Source: Advenella sp. FME57
GTDB taxonomy: Bacteria > Pseudomonadota > Gammaproteobacteria > Burkholderiales > Burkholderiaceae_B
Assembly (NCBI RefSeq): GCF_014897675.1
Contig: NZ_JABUXU010000006.1
Coordinates: 186,001-250,000 of the forward strand
Length of the DNA: 64,000 nt
Direction: 5' to 3'
Within the stretch, counting starts at the first letter, position 1; the number at the start of each line of letters is the position of its first letter. This document shows, piece by piece, positions 54,019 to 63,449 of this stretch. Under the pieces are notes generated by a model that saw nothing but the letters and a program-made list of their open reading frames with translations, was not told the origin of the DNA and did no database searches. A program made the position numbers and the translations under genes.

Positions 54019-54220
54019 AAACAACCCGGACAGCAGTCAGCCATATAGGAAACATATGGATGGCGCACAGCGGGCAGATCAGGAGAAACCAGCCTGTTTC
54101 CCCTGATGGCTTTGCGCGGTCCGTGCTGGTCTATCCGGGCCCGGCCTGGCAACGTTGCTCAATACCGGCAGCCCCTGTCATCCCCACATACGCTCGCAAC
54201 AGGTGCCGCCTGGCTGTGGG

Positions 54221-54236
54221 GCCATGCTTGCATGGC
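54221..54236. terminator. Short hairpin between ilvA and apt
   Basis: GCCATGC and GCATGGC are separated by TT, giving a tight stem. It lies between the convergent ilvA and apt genes but lacks a T-run, so terminator function is uncertain. Confidence 0.3.
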
Positions 54237-54251
54237 AAACAATGGCCGTGC

Positions 54252-54791
54252 TCAGAACTCACAGACCGTAAAGACGGACGCGCCATTTTCCCGCAACAAT
54301 TTCGAACCACCCAGCTCGGGCAGATCAATAATAGCCGCCGCTTCCACGACGTTCGCGCCCAGGCGCTGCAACAGTTTGGCAGCGGCCAGCATGGTGCCGC
54401 CCGTCGCAATCAGATCATCCACCAGTAGCACGCGCTGGCCGGGACGAACTGCGTCAGCGTGCATTTCGACGCTGGCATTGCCATACTCCAGAGAGTATTC
54501 CTCGGCCAGTGTCTGAAAAGGCAGCTTGCCTTTCTTGCGTACCGGCACAAACCCCAGTTTGAGCTCATAGGCCAGCACGCTGCCCACGATAAAGCCGCGA
54601 GCATCAACGCCGGCGATCAGATCCAGCCGTTCGCGCATATACCTGTAAACAAAAATATCCAGCAGAACCCGGAACGTACGCGGATCTTGTAACACAGGTG
54701 TGATATCACGAAATGTAATGCCCGGCTTCGGCCAGTCAGGCACGCTGCGGATGGCGTTGATCACCATTTGATGCGGGTCAATCATGGTCAT
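54252..54791 (-). CDS. apt: Adenine phosphoribosyltransferase
   Basis: This 179-residue type I phosphoribosyltransferase has [14 protein letters not shown] at the N-terminus, the adenine-site DARGFIVGS, and the PRPP-binding motif [17 protein letters not shown]. It salvages adenine to AMP in the cytoplasm. Two ATGs two codons apart lie downstream of AGGAG, and I chose the first. The usual C-terminal VxSL variation appears as VFTVCEF. It is transcribed on the same strand as purT, which lies upstream across an 89-base gap. Confidence 0.95.
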   Translation of the reverse strand: MTMIDPHQMVINAIRSVPDWPKPGITFRDITPVLQDPRTFRVLLDIFVYRYMRERLDLIAGVDARGFIVGSVLAYELKLGFVPVRKKGKLPFQTLAEEYSLEYGNASVEMHADAVRPGQRVLLVDDLIATGGTMLAAAKLLQRLGANVVEAAAIIDLPELGGSKLLRENGASVFTVCEF

Positions 54792-54880
54792 GATGTCAGA
54801 AACTCCTGTGACGGTGAAAATCAAACAACGACACTATAGCCGATTCACGAACGCCGATACCGGCGATTCGCTTGCCGCCC

Positions 54881-56107
54881 TTAATCGATGGGCGACACCT
54901 TGATGGCCGACGACACGCGCAATGCTTTTTCACGGGCCAGGTCGGTCGTTTGCGCCGCGGCCAGCGCCACCCCCATGCGTCGACGCACGAAGGACTGCGG
55001 CTTGCCAAAAAGACGTACGTCGGTATCTGGCTCTGCCAGCGCTTCGGCCACGTGACTGAAGCTGACGGCCTGTGCATCCACGCCGCCATAAATCACACTA
55101 CTGGCCCCGGTGGCGCGCAACGCGGTATTGACCGGCAGCCCAAGCAGCGCCCGCGCGTGCAATTCGAATTCATTCTGAATCTGAGTGATCATGGTAACCA
55201 TTCCGGTATCGTGCGGCCGCGGACTGACTTCGGAAAACCAGACCTGATCGCCTGCCACAAACAGTTCTACGCCAAAGACGCCCAACCCCTGCAAGGCGCC
55301 GGTAACCGCCAGAGAGATCTCTTTGGCCTGCTGCAGCGCTGCGGCCGACATGACCTGCGGCTGCCAGCTTTCCACATAGTCTCCGGCTTCCTGACGATGA
55401 CCGATAGGTTCACAAAAATGGGTGACGATCTCACCGCTTTTCGGATCACGGGCCCGCACGGTCAGCAAGGTGATTTCATAATCGAAGCGGATAAATCCCT
55501 CGACAATAATTCTGCCCTTGCCAACGCGCCCGCCTTCCTGCGAGTACTGCCAGGCGTGCTGTACATCATCGGCATTGCGAATGAGTGACTGGCCTTTGCC
55601 TGAAGAGGACATGACCGGCTTGACCACGCAGGGGTACCCTATCTGTTCATCAATGGCCTGCTGCAACGCTTGCTGCGTATCGACAAAGCGATAGGGCGAC
55701 GTGGGCAGGCCAAGCGTTTCGGCGGCCAACCGGCGTATACCTTCACGGTCCATGGTCAGCCTCGCTGCCAGTGCCGTCGGCGTGACCCGTACCTGCCCCT
55801 GCGCTTCCAGCTCAACCAGCAGATCGGTGGCGATCGCCTCGATTTCGGGCACGATCACATGGGGTTGCTCTGCCTCGATAATGCGGCGCAGGGCTTCCCT
55901 GTCTGTCATGTTCACCACATGGGCGCGATGGGCCACCTGGTGGGCCGGCGCATTTTCGTAGCGGTCCACGGCGATCACTTCGACGCCCAGGCGCTGCAGG
56001 GCGATCACGACCTCTTTGCCCAATTCACCCGAGCCGAGCAGCATCACGCGGGTTGCCGCGCTGGAAAAAGGGGTACTCAAAACAGGAGAAGCAGGATTGA
56101 CAGTCAT
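54881..56107 (-). CDS. purT: Phosphoribosylglycinamide formyltransferase 2 (formate-dependent)
   Basis: This 408-residue ATP-grasp enzyme forms formylglycinamide ribotide from GAR, formate and ATP in purine synthesis. Segments include [47 protein letters not shown] and [17 protein letters not shown]. An ATG at MTVNPAS is preferred over a TTG six codons upstream. It stands with apt in a purine-related minus-strand pair. Length is close to E. coli PurT (392) with a longer N-terminus. Confidence 0.95.
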   Translation of the reverse strand: MTVNPASPVLSTPFSSAATRVMLLGSGELGKEVVIALQRLGVEVIAVDRYENAPAHQVAHRAHVVNMTDREALRRIIEAEQPHVIVPEIEAIATDLLVELEAQGQVRVTPTALAARLTMDREGIRRLAAETLGLPTSPYRFVDTQQALQQAIDEQIGYPCVVKPVMSSSGKGQSLIRNADDVQHAWQYSQEGGRVGKGRIIVEGFIRFDYEITLLTVRARDPKSGEIVTHFCEPIGHRQEAGDYVESWQPQVMSAAALQQAKEISLAVTGALQGLGVFGVELFVAGDQVWFSEVSPRPHDTGMVTMITQIQNEFELHARALLGLPVNTALRATGASSVIYGGVDAQAVSFSHVAEALAEPDTDVRLFGKPQSFVRRRMGVALAAAQTTDLAREKALRVSSAIKVSPID

Positions 56108-56566
56108 GATGGCATTGGTGATCAAGAAGATTGTACGGTTGCCATACGGGTCGGCAACGGCGAAAAATACCCGGTTCTTTCTGCTGGCACTTTAAAACAC
56201 GCTAAATGGACACTAAAGGGACGCGAAATGGACACCAAAGGCACGCTGCAGACACGCTGGCCGGCGCAAACGCAGTTGCTCCAGTTCAACTTCGCAGCAA
56301 CGCCATCACGGGGTCGATTACAGGCAAACAGGGTACGGACAGCGTCGATTATAAAACGCCTGCATGACAAAAACAGCGTCGCGCCGCCGACAGCCGATTT
56401 CCCTTGCGCGCCACAACCTGTGCCGGGCAAACTGCGCCGGGGTCGGCTGGCGACGGCTGCGCCGCTCGCCGGACGCCGGTTCCGGTTGCAACCCGCTGCA
56501 ATGCGCATTTTGACAGAAGCCTGAAATTTATCCATCTTGCACTCGCGTTGCGATTAAAATTGCCGG
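56108..56566. other. Gene-free interval between purT and kdsD
   Basis: No reading frame in these 459 bases shows family motifs. Those on either strand are rich in Arg, Cys and Pro and lack ribosome-binding sites. It should contain the promoters for purT (left) and for the kdsD-lpt operon (right), and a short tandem repeat listed separately. Confidence 0.6.
56200..56243. repeat. Two tandem copies of a 22-base repeat
   Basis: Two adjacent 22-base units share CGC-AAATGGACAC-AAAGG-A with three mismatches. They lie in the purT/kdsD gap, upstream of purT. A tandem duplicate of this size could be a regulator site or simple slippage. Confidence 0.5.
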
Positions 56567-57556
56567 ATGGTCAATGAAATAGCATTTACTTCTGATGATG
56601 CCCTTGCCTCTGCGCATCGTACGCTGCAAACCGAAATTGCCGAGTTGCAGCACCTTGACGCACGCCTGGATGAACGCTTCGCCCAGGCGGTAGACCTGCT
56701 GCTTGCCAACACGGGCCGGGTTGCAGTCACGGGCATCGGCAAATCGGGACATATTGCCCGGAAAATATCGGCCACCTTCGCCTCCACCGGCTCGCCCAGC
56801 TATTTTGTGCACGCCGCCGAAGCCGCGCACGGCGATCTGGGCATGATTACCGGCGACGACATTATTATTGCCGTATCCTATTCCGGATCATCTCCCGAGT
56901 TGGCAACTATTTTGCCTATCGCACGGCGGCTGGGCTCGAAAATCATCGGCATTTGCGGTAACCGCTATTCCGAACTGGCCAGTCTGTCTGATGTTTTCCT
57001 GGACGTTGGCGTCACGCGTGAAGCCTGCCCCCTTAATCTGGCCCCCACCTCCAGCACCACCGTCACGCTCGCATTAGGCGATGCGCTGGCTATTGCGTGC
57101 CTGGAAGCGCGCGGCTTTGGCACGTCCGATTTTGCCCGCTCGCACCCCGGCGGCGCGCTGGGCCGCCGTCTGCTCACGCACGTGCGCGATGTCATGCGCC
57201 AGGGCAAGGAACTGCCCATTGTCGGTCCGGACACACCCATGCAAAAAGTACTCGAAGAAATGACAGGCAAGCGCATGGGCATGACGGTCATTGCCGACCA
57301 GACACGCAAGCCCTTGGGTATTTTCACCGATGGCGACCTGCGCCGTCTTATCATGCAAAAAGGGGACATCCGCCCGATTACGGCAGGGCAAGTCATGACC
57401 CCCCATCCGCGTACAATCGGCCCCGATGCGCTGGCTGCGGAAGCGGCCGCCGTCATGGAGCAACAAAAACTCTCGACCATGCTGGTGGTCAATCAGGAAC
57501 AAACGCTGGTCGGCGCCCTGCACATGCACGACCTAATGGATGCAAAAGTAATCTGA
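56567..57556 (+). CDS. kdsD: Arabinose-5-phosphate isomerase
   Basis: This 329-residue enzyme has an N-terminal SIS domain (VAVTGIGKSGHIARKISATFASTGSPS, VSYSGSSPEL) and two C-terminal CBS domains (residues about 210-325). It converts ribulose-5-phosphate to arabinose-5-phosphate, the first step of Kdo synthesis for LPS. It heads the kdsD-kdsC-lptC-lptA-lptB operon, with kdsC three bases downstream. SIS-CBS-CBS order and length match KdsD. Confidence 0.95.
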   Translation: MVNEIAFTSDDALASAHRTLQTEIAELQHLDARLDERFAQAVDLLLANTGRVAVTGIGKSGHIARKISATFASTGSPSYFVHAAEAAHGDLGMITGDDIIIAVSYSGSSPELATILPIARRLGSKIIGICGNRYSELASLSDVFLDVGVTREACPLNLAPTSSTTVTLALGDALAIACLEARGFGTSDFARSHPGGALGRRLLTHVRDVMRQGKELPIVGPDTPMQKVLEEMTGKRMGMTVIADQTRKPLGIFTDGDLRRLIMQKGDIRPITAGQVMTPHPRTIGPDALAAEAAAVMEQQKLSTMLVVNQEQTLVGALHMHDLMDAKVI

Positions 57557-57559
57557 CGT

Positions 57560-58156
57560 ATGAAACCAATCACCCCCCCCCATCCGGCCGAAGCACTGGT
57601 CCTTTCCAAAATCAGCCAGCCCGTGCGCGAGCTGGCGGCACAAGTTAAGCTCATCGCCTTTGATGTAGACGGCATCCTGACCGACGGCAGTCTGTGGTAC
57701 GGCGAGCACGGCGAACTCATGAAGCGCTTTTGCGCGCTGGACGGACATGGCATGAAAATGCTGCAACAGGCAGGCGTGCGCGTGGTCTTGATTACCGGTC
57801 GCGAAGGAGACATCCTGACGCGCCGCGCCGCCGACCTGGGAATGTCGGATGTCTTTCAGAATGTGCGCGACAAGGTGGCCGTACTTAGCCAACTGGCAGG
57901 CGACATGGGGCTGGGCTTCGAAAACGTTGCGTTCATGGGCGACGATGTCATCGACCTGCCGGCCATGCAAAAATGCGGCTTCGCCATCAGCGTGCCCAAC
58001 GCACCGCTGTATGTGCAGCAAACGGCCCATTGGACTACCACGTTGCCAGGTGGCAGTGGCGCCGTACGCGAGTGTACCGATCTGATCCTGGCGGCCCAGG
58101 GCACCCTTTCCGGCTTTTTCACGCCAGGCCGGATTACCGGCAACGTCATCCAGTAA
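57560..58156 (+). CDS. kdsC: 3-deoxy-D-manno-octulosonate 8-phosphate phosphatase
   Basis: This 198-residue HAD phosphatase has the nucleophile motif AFDVDGILTDGSLWY, motif II VLITGREG and motif IV FMGDDVIDLPAM. It releases Kdo from Kdo-8-phosphate in the cytoplasm. The N-terminal 25 residues before the HAD fold are longer than usual. The gene lies between kdsD and lptC with gaps of three and four bases. Confidence 0.95.
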   Translation: MKPITPPHPAEALVLSKISQPVRELAAQVKLIAFDVDGILTDGSLWYGEHGELMKRFCALDGHGMKMLQQAGVRVVLITGREGDILTRRAADLGMSDVFQNVRDKVAVLSQLAGDMGLGFENVAFMGDDVIDLPAMQKCGFAISVPNAPLYVQQTAHWTTTLPGGSGAVRECTDLILAAQGTLSGFFTPGRITGNVIQ

Positions 58157-58160
58157 TGCG

Positions 58161-58787
58161 ATGAAAGAACGTTTCCCTGCCCTTATCGCGCTGTTCATGC
58201 TCATTACACTGGTTATCTCAACCTGGTGGGCAGCCGATTATGCGCAGCGGGCGATTGATGTAGACCCGCCAGCACGCAAAACGCAGGAACCCGATTCGTG
58301 GTCGGAAAAATTCGTCATGCTCAGCTCCGATGCGAGCGGTGTGCCGATCAACCGACTGGAAGGCTCGCAGATGCAGCACTTTCCTTATAACGACAGTTAT
58401 CTGATTACCAACGCTACAGCCACTGGCCAGCGCCCGGACTCGCCCCGTACCGTGGGCACCGCCGATACGGCCACAGTACTTGATGACGGCAACAAGATCA
58501 TCATGCAGGACAACGCCCATTTGCATCGCTTCCCGCATGGCGAAGACAAGGCACTGGACGTCACCAGCGAGCAATTGATCATCTACCCCAATGAAGATAT
58601 CATAACGACTGACAAACCGGCGCTCGTCATCAACGGCAATTCCCGTATGAACGGCAACGGAATGATGTATAACAACAAAACCAGAAAACTCGACGTATAT
58701 TCCTCTTCCGACGTCTCCATCTCAGGGCAGGACAGTCAACGGCGTCGCACCATCATCCCCAACAAGCAAGGAAACTCCCCGCAATGA
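58161..58787 (+). CDS. lptC: LPS export protein LptC
   Basis: This 208-residue protein has one N-terminal membrane helix (FPALIALFMLITLVISTWWAADY) and a periplasmic beta-jellyroll domain (SEKFVMLSSDASGVPINRLEGSQMQHFPYND). LptC bridges the LptBFG ATPase and periplasmic LptA in LPS transport. Low sequence conservation is normal for this family. Position between kdsC and lptA, with a 4-base overlap to lptA, supports the call. Confidence 0.92.
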   Translation: MKERFPALIALFMLITLVISTWWAADYAQRAIDVDPPARKTQEPDSWSEKFVMLSSDASGVPINRLEGSQMQHFPYNDSYLITNATATGQRPDSPRTVGTADTATVLDDGNKIIMQDNAHLHRFPHGEDKALDVTSEQLIIYPNEDIITTDKPALVINGNSRMNGNGMMYNNKTRKLDVYSSSDVSISGQDSQRRRTIIPNKQGNSPQ

Positions 58788-59482
58788 ATGCGTCATCTTT
58801 CAGAATCACGACACCCGCGCTGTGCCTTGGCCTTTGTGCCCTGCTGGCCGGCACTGCGGCGCTGGCCCAGACGTCTGGTGGCTCCAACAACGCGGCAAAT
58901 AAAGAAGAGCCTGACACCCAGGTCTTGTCTGATACCCTGAGCTATGATGATGCAAACAAAACCAGCGTTTTTACTGGCAATGTCATTCTCACGCGCGGCC
59001 TGATGAAACTGACCGCCGACAAGCTCAGCCTGCGCGAAGATGCGCAGGGCTTCCAGCATGGCGTGGCCACGGTCAGCAAATCGCGTTTTGTCTTCATTCG
59101 GCAGGAACGGCCCGAGAGCTACGAAGTGGTGGAAGCGCGCGGAGATCGCGGCGAGTACGATGGCAAACTGAACACGGTCAAGATGATCGGCCACGCCACG
59201 GTGACCCGGTTTGTTTGTGGCAAGCCGTTCGATACAGTCAATGGTGAAGTTGTCACTTTCAACAACCAGAACAATACCTACTCGGCAACCGGGGGCCCGT
59301 CGTCGGCGGCCCAACCTGGTCGGGTGCGCTCCATTGCACAACCGCGAGCCAAAACAGACCAGGCCGTGGCCGAATGCCGCAAGCTGTATAACAACAAGCC
59401 AATGCCCAGCACCATCCAGGCACCTGCCCAGGACGGCGGATCGGCTGCAACCGGCGCCGCCGGCAAAGCAACCCAGAATTAA
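58784..59482 (+). CDS. lptA: LPS transport periplasmic protein LptA
   Basis: This 232-residue periplasmic protein has a signal peptide ending GTAALAQ and an OstA-like beta-jellyroll domain: DTQVLSDTLSYDDANKTSVFTGNVILTRGLMKLTADKLSL. Its C-terminal tail (about 45 residues) is Ala/Gly/Gln-rich and probably flexible. LptA polymers form the LPS bridge to the outer membrane. It overlaps lptC by four bases and precedes lptB by three. Confidence 0.94.
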   Translation: MNASSFRITTPALCLGLCALLAGTAALAQTSGGSNNAANKEEPDTQVLSDTLSYDDANKTSVFTGNVILTRGLMKLTADKLSLREDAQGFQHGVATVSKSRFVFIRQERPESYEVVEARGDRGEYDGKLNTVKMIGHATVTRFVCGKPFDTVNGEVVTFNNQNNTYSATGGPSSAAQPGRVRSIAQPRAKTDQAVAECRKLYNNKPMPSTIQAPAQDGGSAATGAAGKATQN

Positions 59483-59485
59483 TGC

Positions 59486-60277
59486 ATGAATACCTCATCC
59501 AGCTCTAGCCTGCAGACCAATACCATTGACAGTCTGGGGCAGCTCAAAGCCATTGGCCTGCAAAAAATATACAATGGCCGCAGTGTTGTCCAGGACGTCT
59601 CCATCTCCGTGTCCAGCGGCGAAGTCGTCGGCCTGCTCGGCCCCAATGGCGCCGGCAAAACCACCAGTTTTTACATGATCGTGGGGTTGGTGCCGGCCGA
59701 TTTCGGACGAATTGAAATTGACGGGCGCGATATTACCGCTCTGCCCATCCACAAGCGCGCCCACCTGGGCCTGTCCTATCTACCCCAGGATGCCTCGGTA
59801 TTCCGGCGCCTGAGCGTCGAACACAATATTCAGGCCGTGCTGGAACTGCAGGATGACCCTGACACCGGCAAGACGCTGACGCGCAAACGGGTCCAGGAAC
59901 AACTGGAACTGCTGCTCGACGAGCTGCAAATTACCCACATTCGCAAGAACGCCGCCATTTCCCTTTCAGGCGGTGAGCGGCGTCGGGTTGAAATTGCCCG
60001 GGCGCTGGCCACCAATCCTCGCTTCATTCTGCTGGACGAACCCTTTGCGGGCGTAGACCCGATTGCTGTAATTGAAATCCAGCGCATCGTACGCTTTCTC
60101 AAAAGCCGCAATATCGGGGTCCTCATTACCGACCACAACGTGCGCGAAACCCTGGGCATTTGCGATCGCGCCTACATTATCAGCGCCGGCAAGGTGCTCA
60201 CTGATGGCGAACCCGACTCCATTATTACCAACCCTGAAGTGCGCAAGGTCTACCTTGGCGAACACTTTAAAATGTAA
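59486..60277 (+). CDS. lptB: LPS export ABC transporter ATPase LptB
   Basis: This 263-residue ABC ATPase has Walker A GPNGAGKTT, the LptB-type SFYMIVGLV, signature LSGGERRR, Walker B FILLDEPFAGVDPIAV and the switch His in LITDHNVRE. A 20-residue Ser/Thr-rich N-terminal extension precedes the usual start. It drives LPS extraction with LptFG at the inner membrane. In many proteobacteria rpoN follows lptB, but here the next gene is hpf after 228 non-coding bases. Confidence 0.96.
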   Translation: MNTSSSSSLQTNTIDSLGQLKAIGLQKIYNGRSVVQDVSISVSSGEVVGLLGPNGAGKTTSFYMIVGLVPADFGRIEIDGRDITALPIHKRAHLGLSYLPQDASVFRRLSVEHNIQAVLELQDDPDTGKTLTRKRVQEQLELLLDELQITHIRKNAAISLSGGERRRVEIARALATNPRFILLDEPFAGVDPIAVIEIQRIVRFLKSRNIGVLITDHNVRETLGICDRAYIISAGKVLTDGEPDSIITNPEVRKVYLGEHFKM

Positions 60278-60283
60278 CTATCT

Positions 60284-60324
60284 GCTTGCCCCTGCCGCGC
60301 CCTGCCACAGGGGCGCAGGCAAGC
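60284..60324 (+). terminator. Hairpin after lptB
   Basis: GCTTGCC and GGCAAGC form the outer stem of a structure with an inner GCGCCCT/AGGGGCGC stem. No T-run follows, so it may stop or only slow transcription after the kds-lpt operon. Confidence 0.5.
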
Positions 60325-60505
60325 AGGCCGCCGCTTGCCGGGGGGCTTGTATAAGTCCAAATAAGGTTTAAACTATCCATACGGACTGAAAAAACAGCTT
60401 TTCATCAACCTGTCAAAAAAAGGAGTTACGCCTCTCTCATCTTTTTATACTGACGCCCTGTCCTGTTTCGGCGTCTGCCTATTCAACTTTCAAAAGGAGC
60501 ACACT

Positions 60506-60826
60506 ATGAATCTTAATATCAGTGGCCATCATGTGGAAATCACCCCTGCAATTAAAGAATACGTAGTGACCAAGTTCGCCAAAGTCCTCAGGCACTTCGA
60601 TCATGTCATTGACTCCCAGGTTATCCTGTCCAGGGAACCGCTGAAGCACAGCGCAGAAGTAACACTACGCGTGCCGGGCAAAGACATCCACTGCGAAGTC
60701 ACGGACGAAAATCTGTATGCGGCCATTGATTTGCTTTCGGACAAAACCGACAGACAAGTCATCAAATACAAAACGAAAGCGTCAAATCACTCCAATGAAT
60801 CGGCAAAAAGAATGAGTATCGGCTAG
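60506..60826 (+). CDS. hpf: Ribosome hibernation-promoting factor (short HPF)
   Basis: This 106-residue protein has the HPF/RaiA fold: NLNISGHHVEITPAIKEYVVTKFAKVLRHFDHVIDSQVIL, HCEVTDENLYAAIDLLSDKTDRQVIKYK. Short HPF dimerises ribosomes with RMF in gammaproteobacteria and binds the 30S A/P sites. AAGGAG lies nine bases before the ATG. It is in its usual place between lptB and ptsN and ends at a strong terminator. Confidence 0.95.
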   Translation: MNLNISGHHVEITPAIKEYVVTKFAKVLRHFDHVIDSQVILSREPLKHSAEVTLRVPGKDIHCEVTDENLYAAIDLLSDKTDRQVIKYKTKASNHSNESAKRMSIG

Positions 60827-60857
60827 ATACGTTGTACTTTTTTCCCGTTTTTCGCCT

Positions 60858-60882
60858 AAACCCGGCCGGATGGCCGGGTTTT
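60858..60882 (+). terminator. Intrinsic terminator after hpf
   Basis: Perfect 10-base arms AAACCCGGCC and GGCCGGGTTT with a GGAT loop are followed by a further T. It separates hpf from ptsN, which therefore needs its own promoter. Confidence 0.8.
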
Positions 60883-60929
60883 AGCTTACCCTTCTATTTC
60901 TTATTGTAAGAACATCCTATAATTGCGGC

Positions 60930-61388
60930 ATGAATCAACTATCCCGTATCCTTCCGCAGGAAAATATCCTGTTGGATGTCAATGTCACCAGCAAAAAGCG
61001 CGCCTTCGAACAGGCTGCGCTGCTGTTCGAAAACAATCAGGGCATTGCCCGCTCCACGGTTTTCGACAGCCTGTTCTCGCGTGAGCGACTGGGCTCTACT
61101 GCCCTGGGCCATGGTGTAGCGGTGCCTCACGGCCGCATCGCCAACCTGAAGCAGGCCGTCGCAGCCGTCATGCGGTTGAGCTCGGCCATCCCCTTCGATG
61201 CGCCTGACGGGCAACATGTGCAACTGCTGGTCATCCTGCTGGTGCCCGAAAGCGCAACCCAGCAGCATCTGGAAATACTGGCCGAACTGGCACAATTGCT
61301 CTCCAGCGCAGACACACGCAAGCAATTGCTGGGCAGCCCCAATGCAGAAGGCATTCATCACCTGCTGGCCCACTCTGCCGGCAATTAA
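60930..61388 (+). CDS. ptsN: Nitrogen PTS EIIA component PtsN
   Basis: This 152-residue EIIA-fructose/Ntr domain has the phospho-acceptor His67 in HGVAVPHGRI, preceded by the RERLGSTALG loop. It receives phosphate in the PTS-Ntr chain and modulates potassium uptake and other regulators in its unphosphorylated state. hprK starts 14 bases after its stop, so it is co-transcribed with the HPr kinase. PtsP and the HPr-like NPr are not in this window. Confidence 0.95.
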   Translation: MNQLSRILPQENILLDVNVTSKKRAFEQAALLFENNQGIARSTVFDSLFSRERLGSTALGHGVAVPHGRIANLKQAVAAVMRLSSAIPFDAPDGQHVQLLVILLVPESATQQHLEILAELAQLLSSADTRKQLLGSPNAEGIHHLLAHSAGN

Positions 61389-61402
61389 TCGGGGGCACGC
61401 TC

Positions 61403-62335
61403 ATGCTCAGTATTCAGGATCTGGCAGCCGACAATGACGAAACGCTGCGTTTCACCTGGATCGCCGGCAAGGAAGGTCGCACCCGCCATATCCAGGATTC
61501 GTCGGCCAATACCTCCGCAGCAGACTTGATCGGGCACCTGAACGTTGTCCACCCCTCACGGATTCAGGTATTCGGCAAGGAAGAGCTGATCTTCTATAAC
61601 CGCATTTCTGCCGTTCAGCGTGAAAAAATCCTGATCGAACTGGCCGAAGGGGGCGTACCGGCCATGATTCTGGCCGAAGGGCTGGACTCTCCCGCCGATC
61701 TGGTCAGCTTTTGCGCCCGCAGCAGAATCCCCTTGCTTTCAACCCCGGTAGATGCTGCGCATCTTATTGACGTACTGCGTATCTACCTGAACAAGCGTTT
61801 TGCTCCTAAAACCACGGTACATGGCGTTTTTATGGACGTGCTGGGGCTTGGCGTGCTGATTACGGGCGAGTCTGGGCTGGGCAAGAGCGAGCTTGCGCTT
61901 GAATTGATTTCCCGCGGACATGGCCTGGTGGCAGACGACGCCGTCGATTTTTCCCGCACCTCGCCCACACTGATCGAAGGCCAATGCCCCGACCTGCTGC
62001 GCAATATGCTCGAAGTGCGCGGGCTGGGCCTGCTGGACATCCGCACCATTTTCGGGGAAACCTCGGTGCGCCGGAAGATGCGCCTGAAGCTGATTGTGCA
62101 TCTGGTGCGCGCCAACAGTGAAAAGTTCGAGCGCTTGCCGATTCAGGACCAGACGCAGGACTTGCTGGGCATCCCTATCCGCCGCGTCATGCTGCAGGTG
62201 GCAGCGGGGCGCAATCTGGCCGTTCTTGTGGAGGCTGCCGTGCGCAATACCATCCTCAAATTGCGCGGCATTGACACCCTTGGCGAGTTCATGGAGCGGC
62301 AGGCGGCCGCCATCATGGAAAACAGCAACCTCTGA
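61403..62335 (+). CDS. hprK: HPr kinase/phosphorylase
   Basis: This 310-residue enzyme has the catalytic His140 (VHGVFMDVLGLG), P-loop GESGLGKS, and the HprK signature NMLEVRGLGLLDIRTIFG. It phosphorylates and dephosphorylates HPr on Ser, a regulatory route found in betaproteobacteria as well as Gram-positives. It is in an operon with ptsN. A 246-base gap follows before rapZ. Confidence 0.96.
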   Translation: MLSIQDLAADNDETLRFTWIAGKEGRTRHIQDSSANTSAADLIGHLNVVHPSRIQVFGKEELIFYNRISAVQREKILIELAEGGVPAMILAEGLDSPADLVSFCARSRIPLLSTPVDAAHLIDVLRIYLNKRFAPKTTVHGVFMDVLGLGVLITGESGLGKSELALELISRGHGLVADDAVDFSRTSPTLIEGQCPDLLRNMLEVRGLGLLDIRTIFGETSVRRKMRLKLIVHLVRANSEKFERLPIQDQTQDLLGIPIRRVMLQVAAGRNLAVLVEAAVRNTILKLRGIDTLGEFMERQAAAIMENSNL

Positions 62336-62581
62336 CGGGCAGTCGTTCTTTGCAGGATCGAACCGGCCCTTGCCTGCCGCCAGGCCATCAGCCGCAGAAT
62401 ATAATAGGAACAACAGAGGACGCACAGGTTTTACCGAACCAAATCCCGACCTGTTATATTTTGTCACGTGCCTATGGTTAAATAGGGTAAGAGACATAGA
62501 TTTCGGCCACCAAGACTGCGCAAGAACGAAAAGGCCATTTTTCCGACCATCCATACGTTTTGTCCAGGATTTACACCCATT

Positions 62582-63448
62582 ATGCTTCATGTTGTTCTTA
62601 TTACCGGCATTTCAGGATCAGGAAAATCCGTTGCTCTGCGCCAGCTCGAAGACCTCGGATACTCCTGCATCGATAACCTGCCCGTCAGCCTGCTGCACGA
62701 CCTGGTTGCCAACGCCAGGGAAAACAGCCTCAAGTCGGTAGCTGTTGCAATTGATGTCAGAACGCCGGGCGAACTGGCCGGCCTGCCGGAGGTCATTACC
62801 GCCCTTCGCAGCATGGGTCTGCCCATGCAAGCTATCTTTCTGGACTCCGATGACGAGACCCTGATTCATCGTTATTCCGAGTCGCGCCGCAAGCACCCGC
62901 TAAGCAACCGCATGCGCGAAACCACAGGAATTACGCCGTCTCTGGAGGATTGCATCACACACGAACGCAATCTTCTGGCGCCGTTGCGCGAGCAGGAACA
63001 CGTGATCGATACCTCGGGCCTGACGCCCGGACAATTGCGCGCATGGGTCAAAGATGTGGTCGATCATGAAGAGCCGGAGGTCCTTTTGACCTTCGAATCC
63101 TTCGCCTACAAAAAAGGCGTCCCTAATGACGCGGACCTCGTTTTTGATGTAAGATGCTTGCCTAATCCTCATTACGACAGCAACTTACGCCCGCTTACGG
63201 GCCGTGATGAACCCGTGGCGGCATGGCTGGCTCAATTTGACAGCGTGCCCGCCTTAATCAACGATATTGCCGCATATATTGAAAAATGGCTCCCATTGTA
63301 TATGCAGGATACGCGTAGTTATCTCACCGTTGCCATTGGTTGCACCGGTGGTCAGCATCGATCGGTTTACGTGGCCGAAGAACTGGCCAAGCGCTTCAGT
63401 TCCTACAAACCCTTACGCGTTAGGCATCGTGCCCAGTTGACACTATGA
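62582..63448 (+). CDS. rapZ: RNase adapter protein RapZ
   Basis: This 288-residue protein has an N-terminal P-loop GISGSGKS (residues 8-15), a Walker B-like VAIDVRTP, the ESRRKHPLS segment, and a C-terminal domain with VRCLPNPHYD and GCTGGQHRSVYVAEEL. In E. coli RapZ controls glmS mRNA through GlmZ/GlmY RNAs and RNase E. Its role in betaproteobacteria is less certain. It overlaps no gene but is followed two bases later by an exported-protein gene. Confidence 0.95.
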   Translation: MLHVVLITGISGSGKSVALRQLEDLGYSCIDNLPVSLLHDLVANARENSLKSVAVAIDVRTPGELAGLPEVITALRSMGLPMQAIFLDSDDETLIHRYSESRRKHPLSNRMRETTGITPSLEDCITHERNLLAPLREQEHVIDTSGLTPGQLRAWVKDVVDHEEPEVLLTFESFAYKKGVPNDADLVFDVRCLPNPHYDSNLRPLTGRDEPVAAWLAQFDSVPALINDIAAYIEKWLPLYMQDTRSYLTVAIGCTGGQHRSVYVAEELAKRFSSYKPLRVRHRAQLTL

Positions 63449-63449
63449 C

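Noticed and set aside
56122-56535. Minus-strand 137-codon frame upstream of purT
   Set aside because: Composition is Arg/Cys/Pro-rich, there is no start signal and no known domain. Treated as non-coding.
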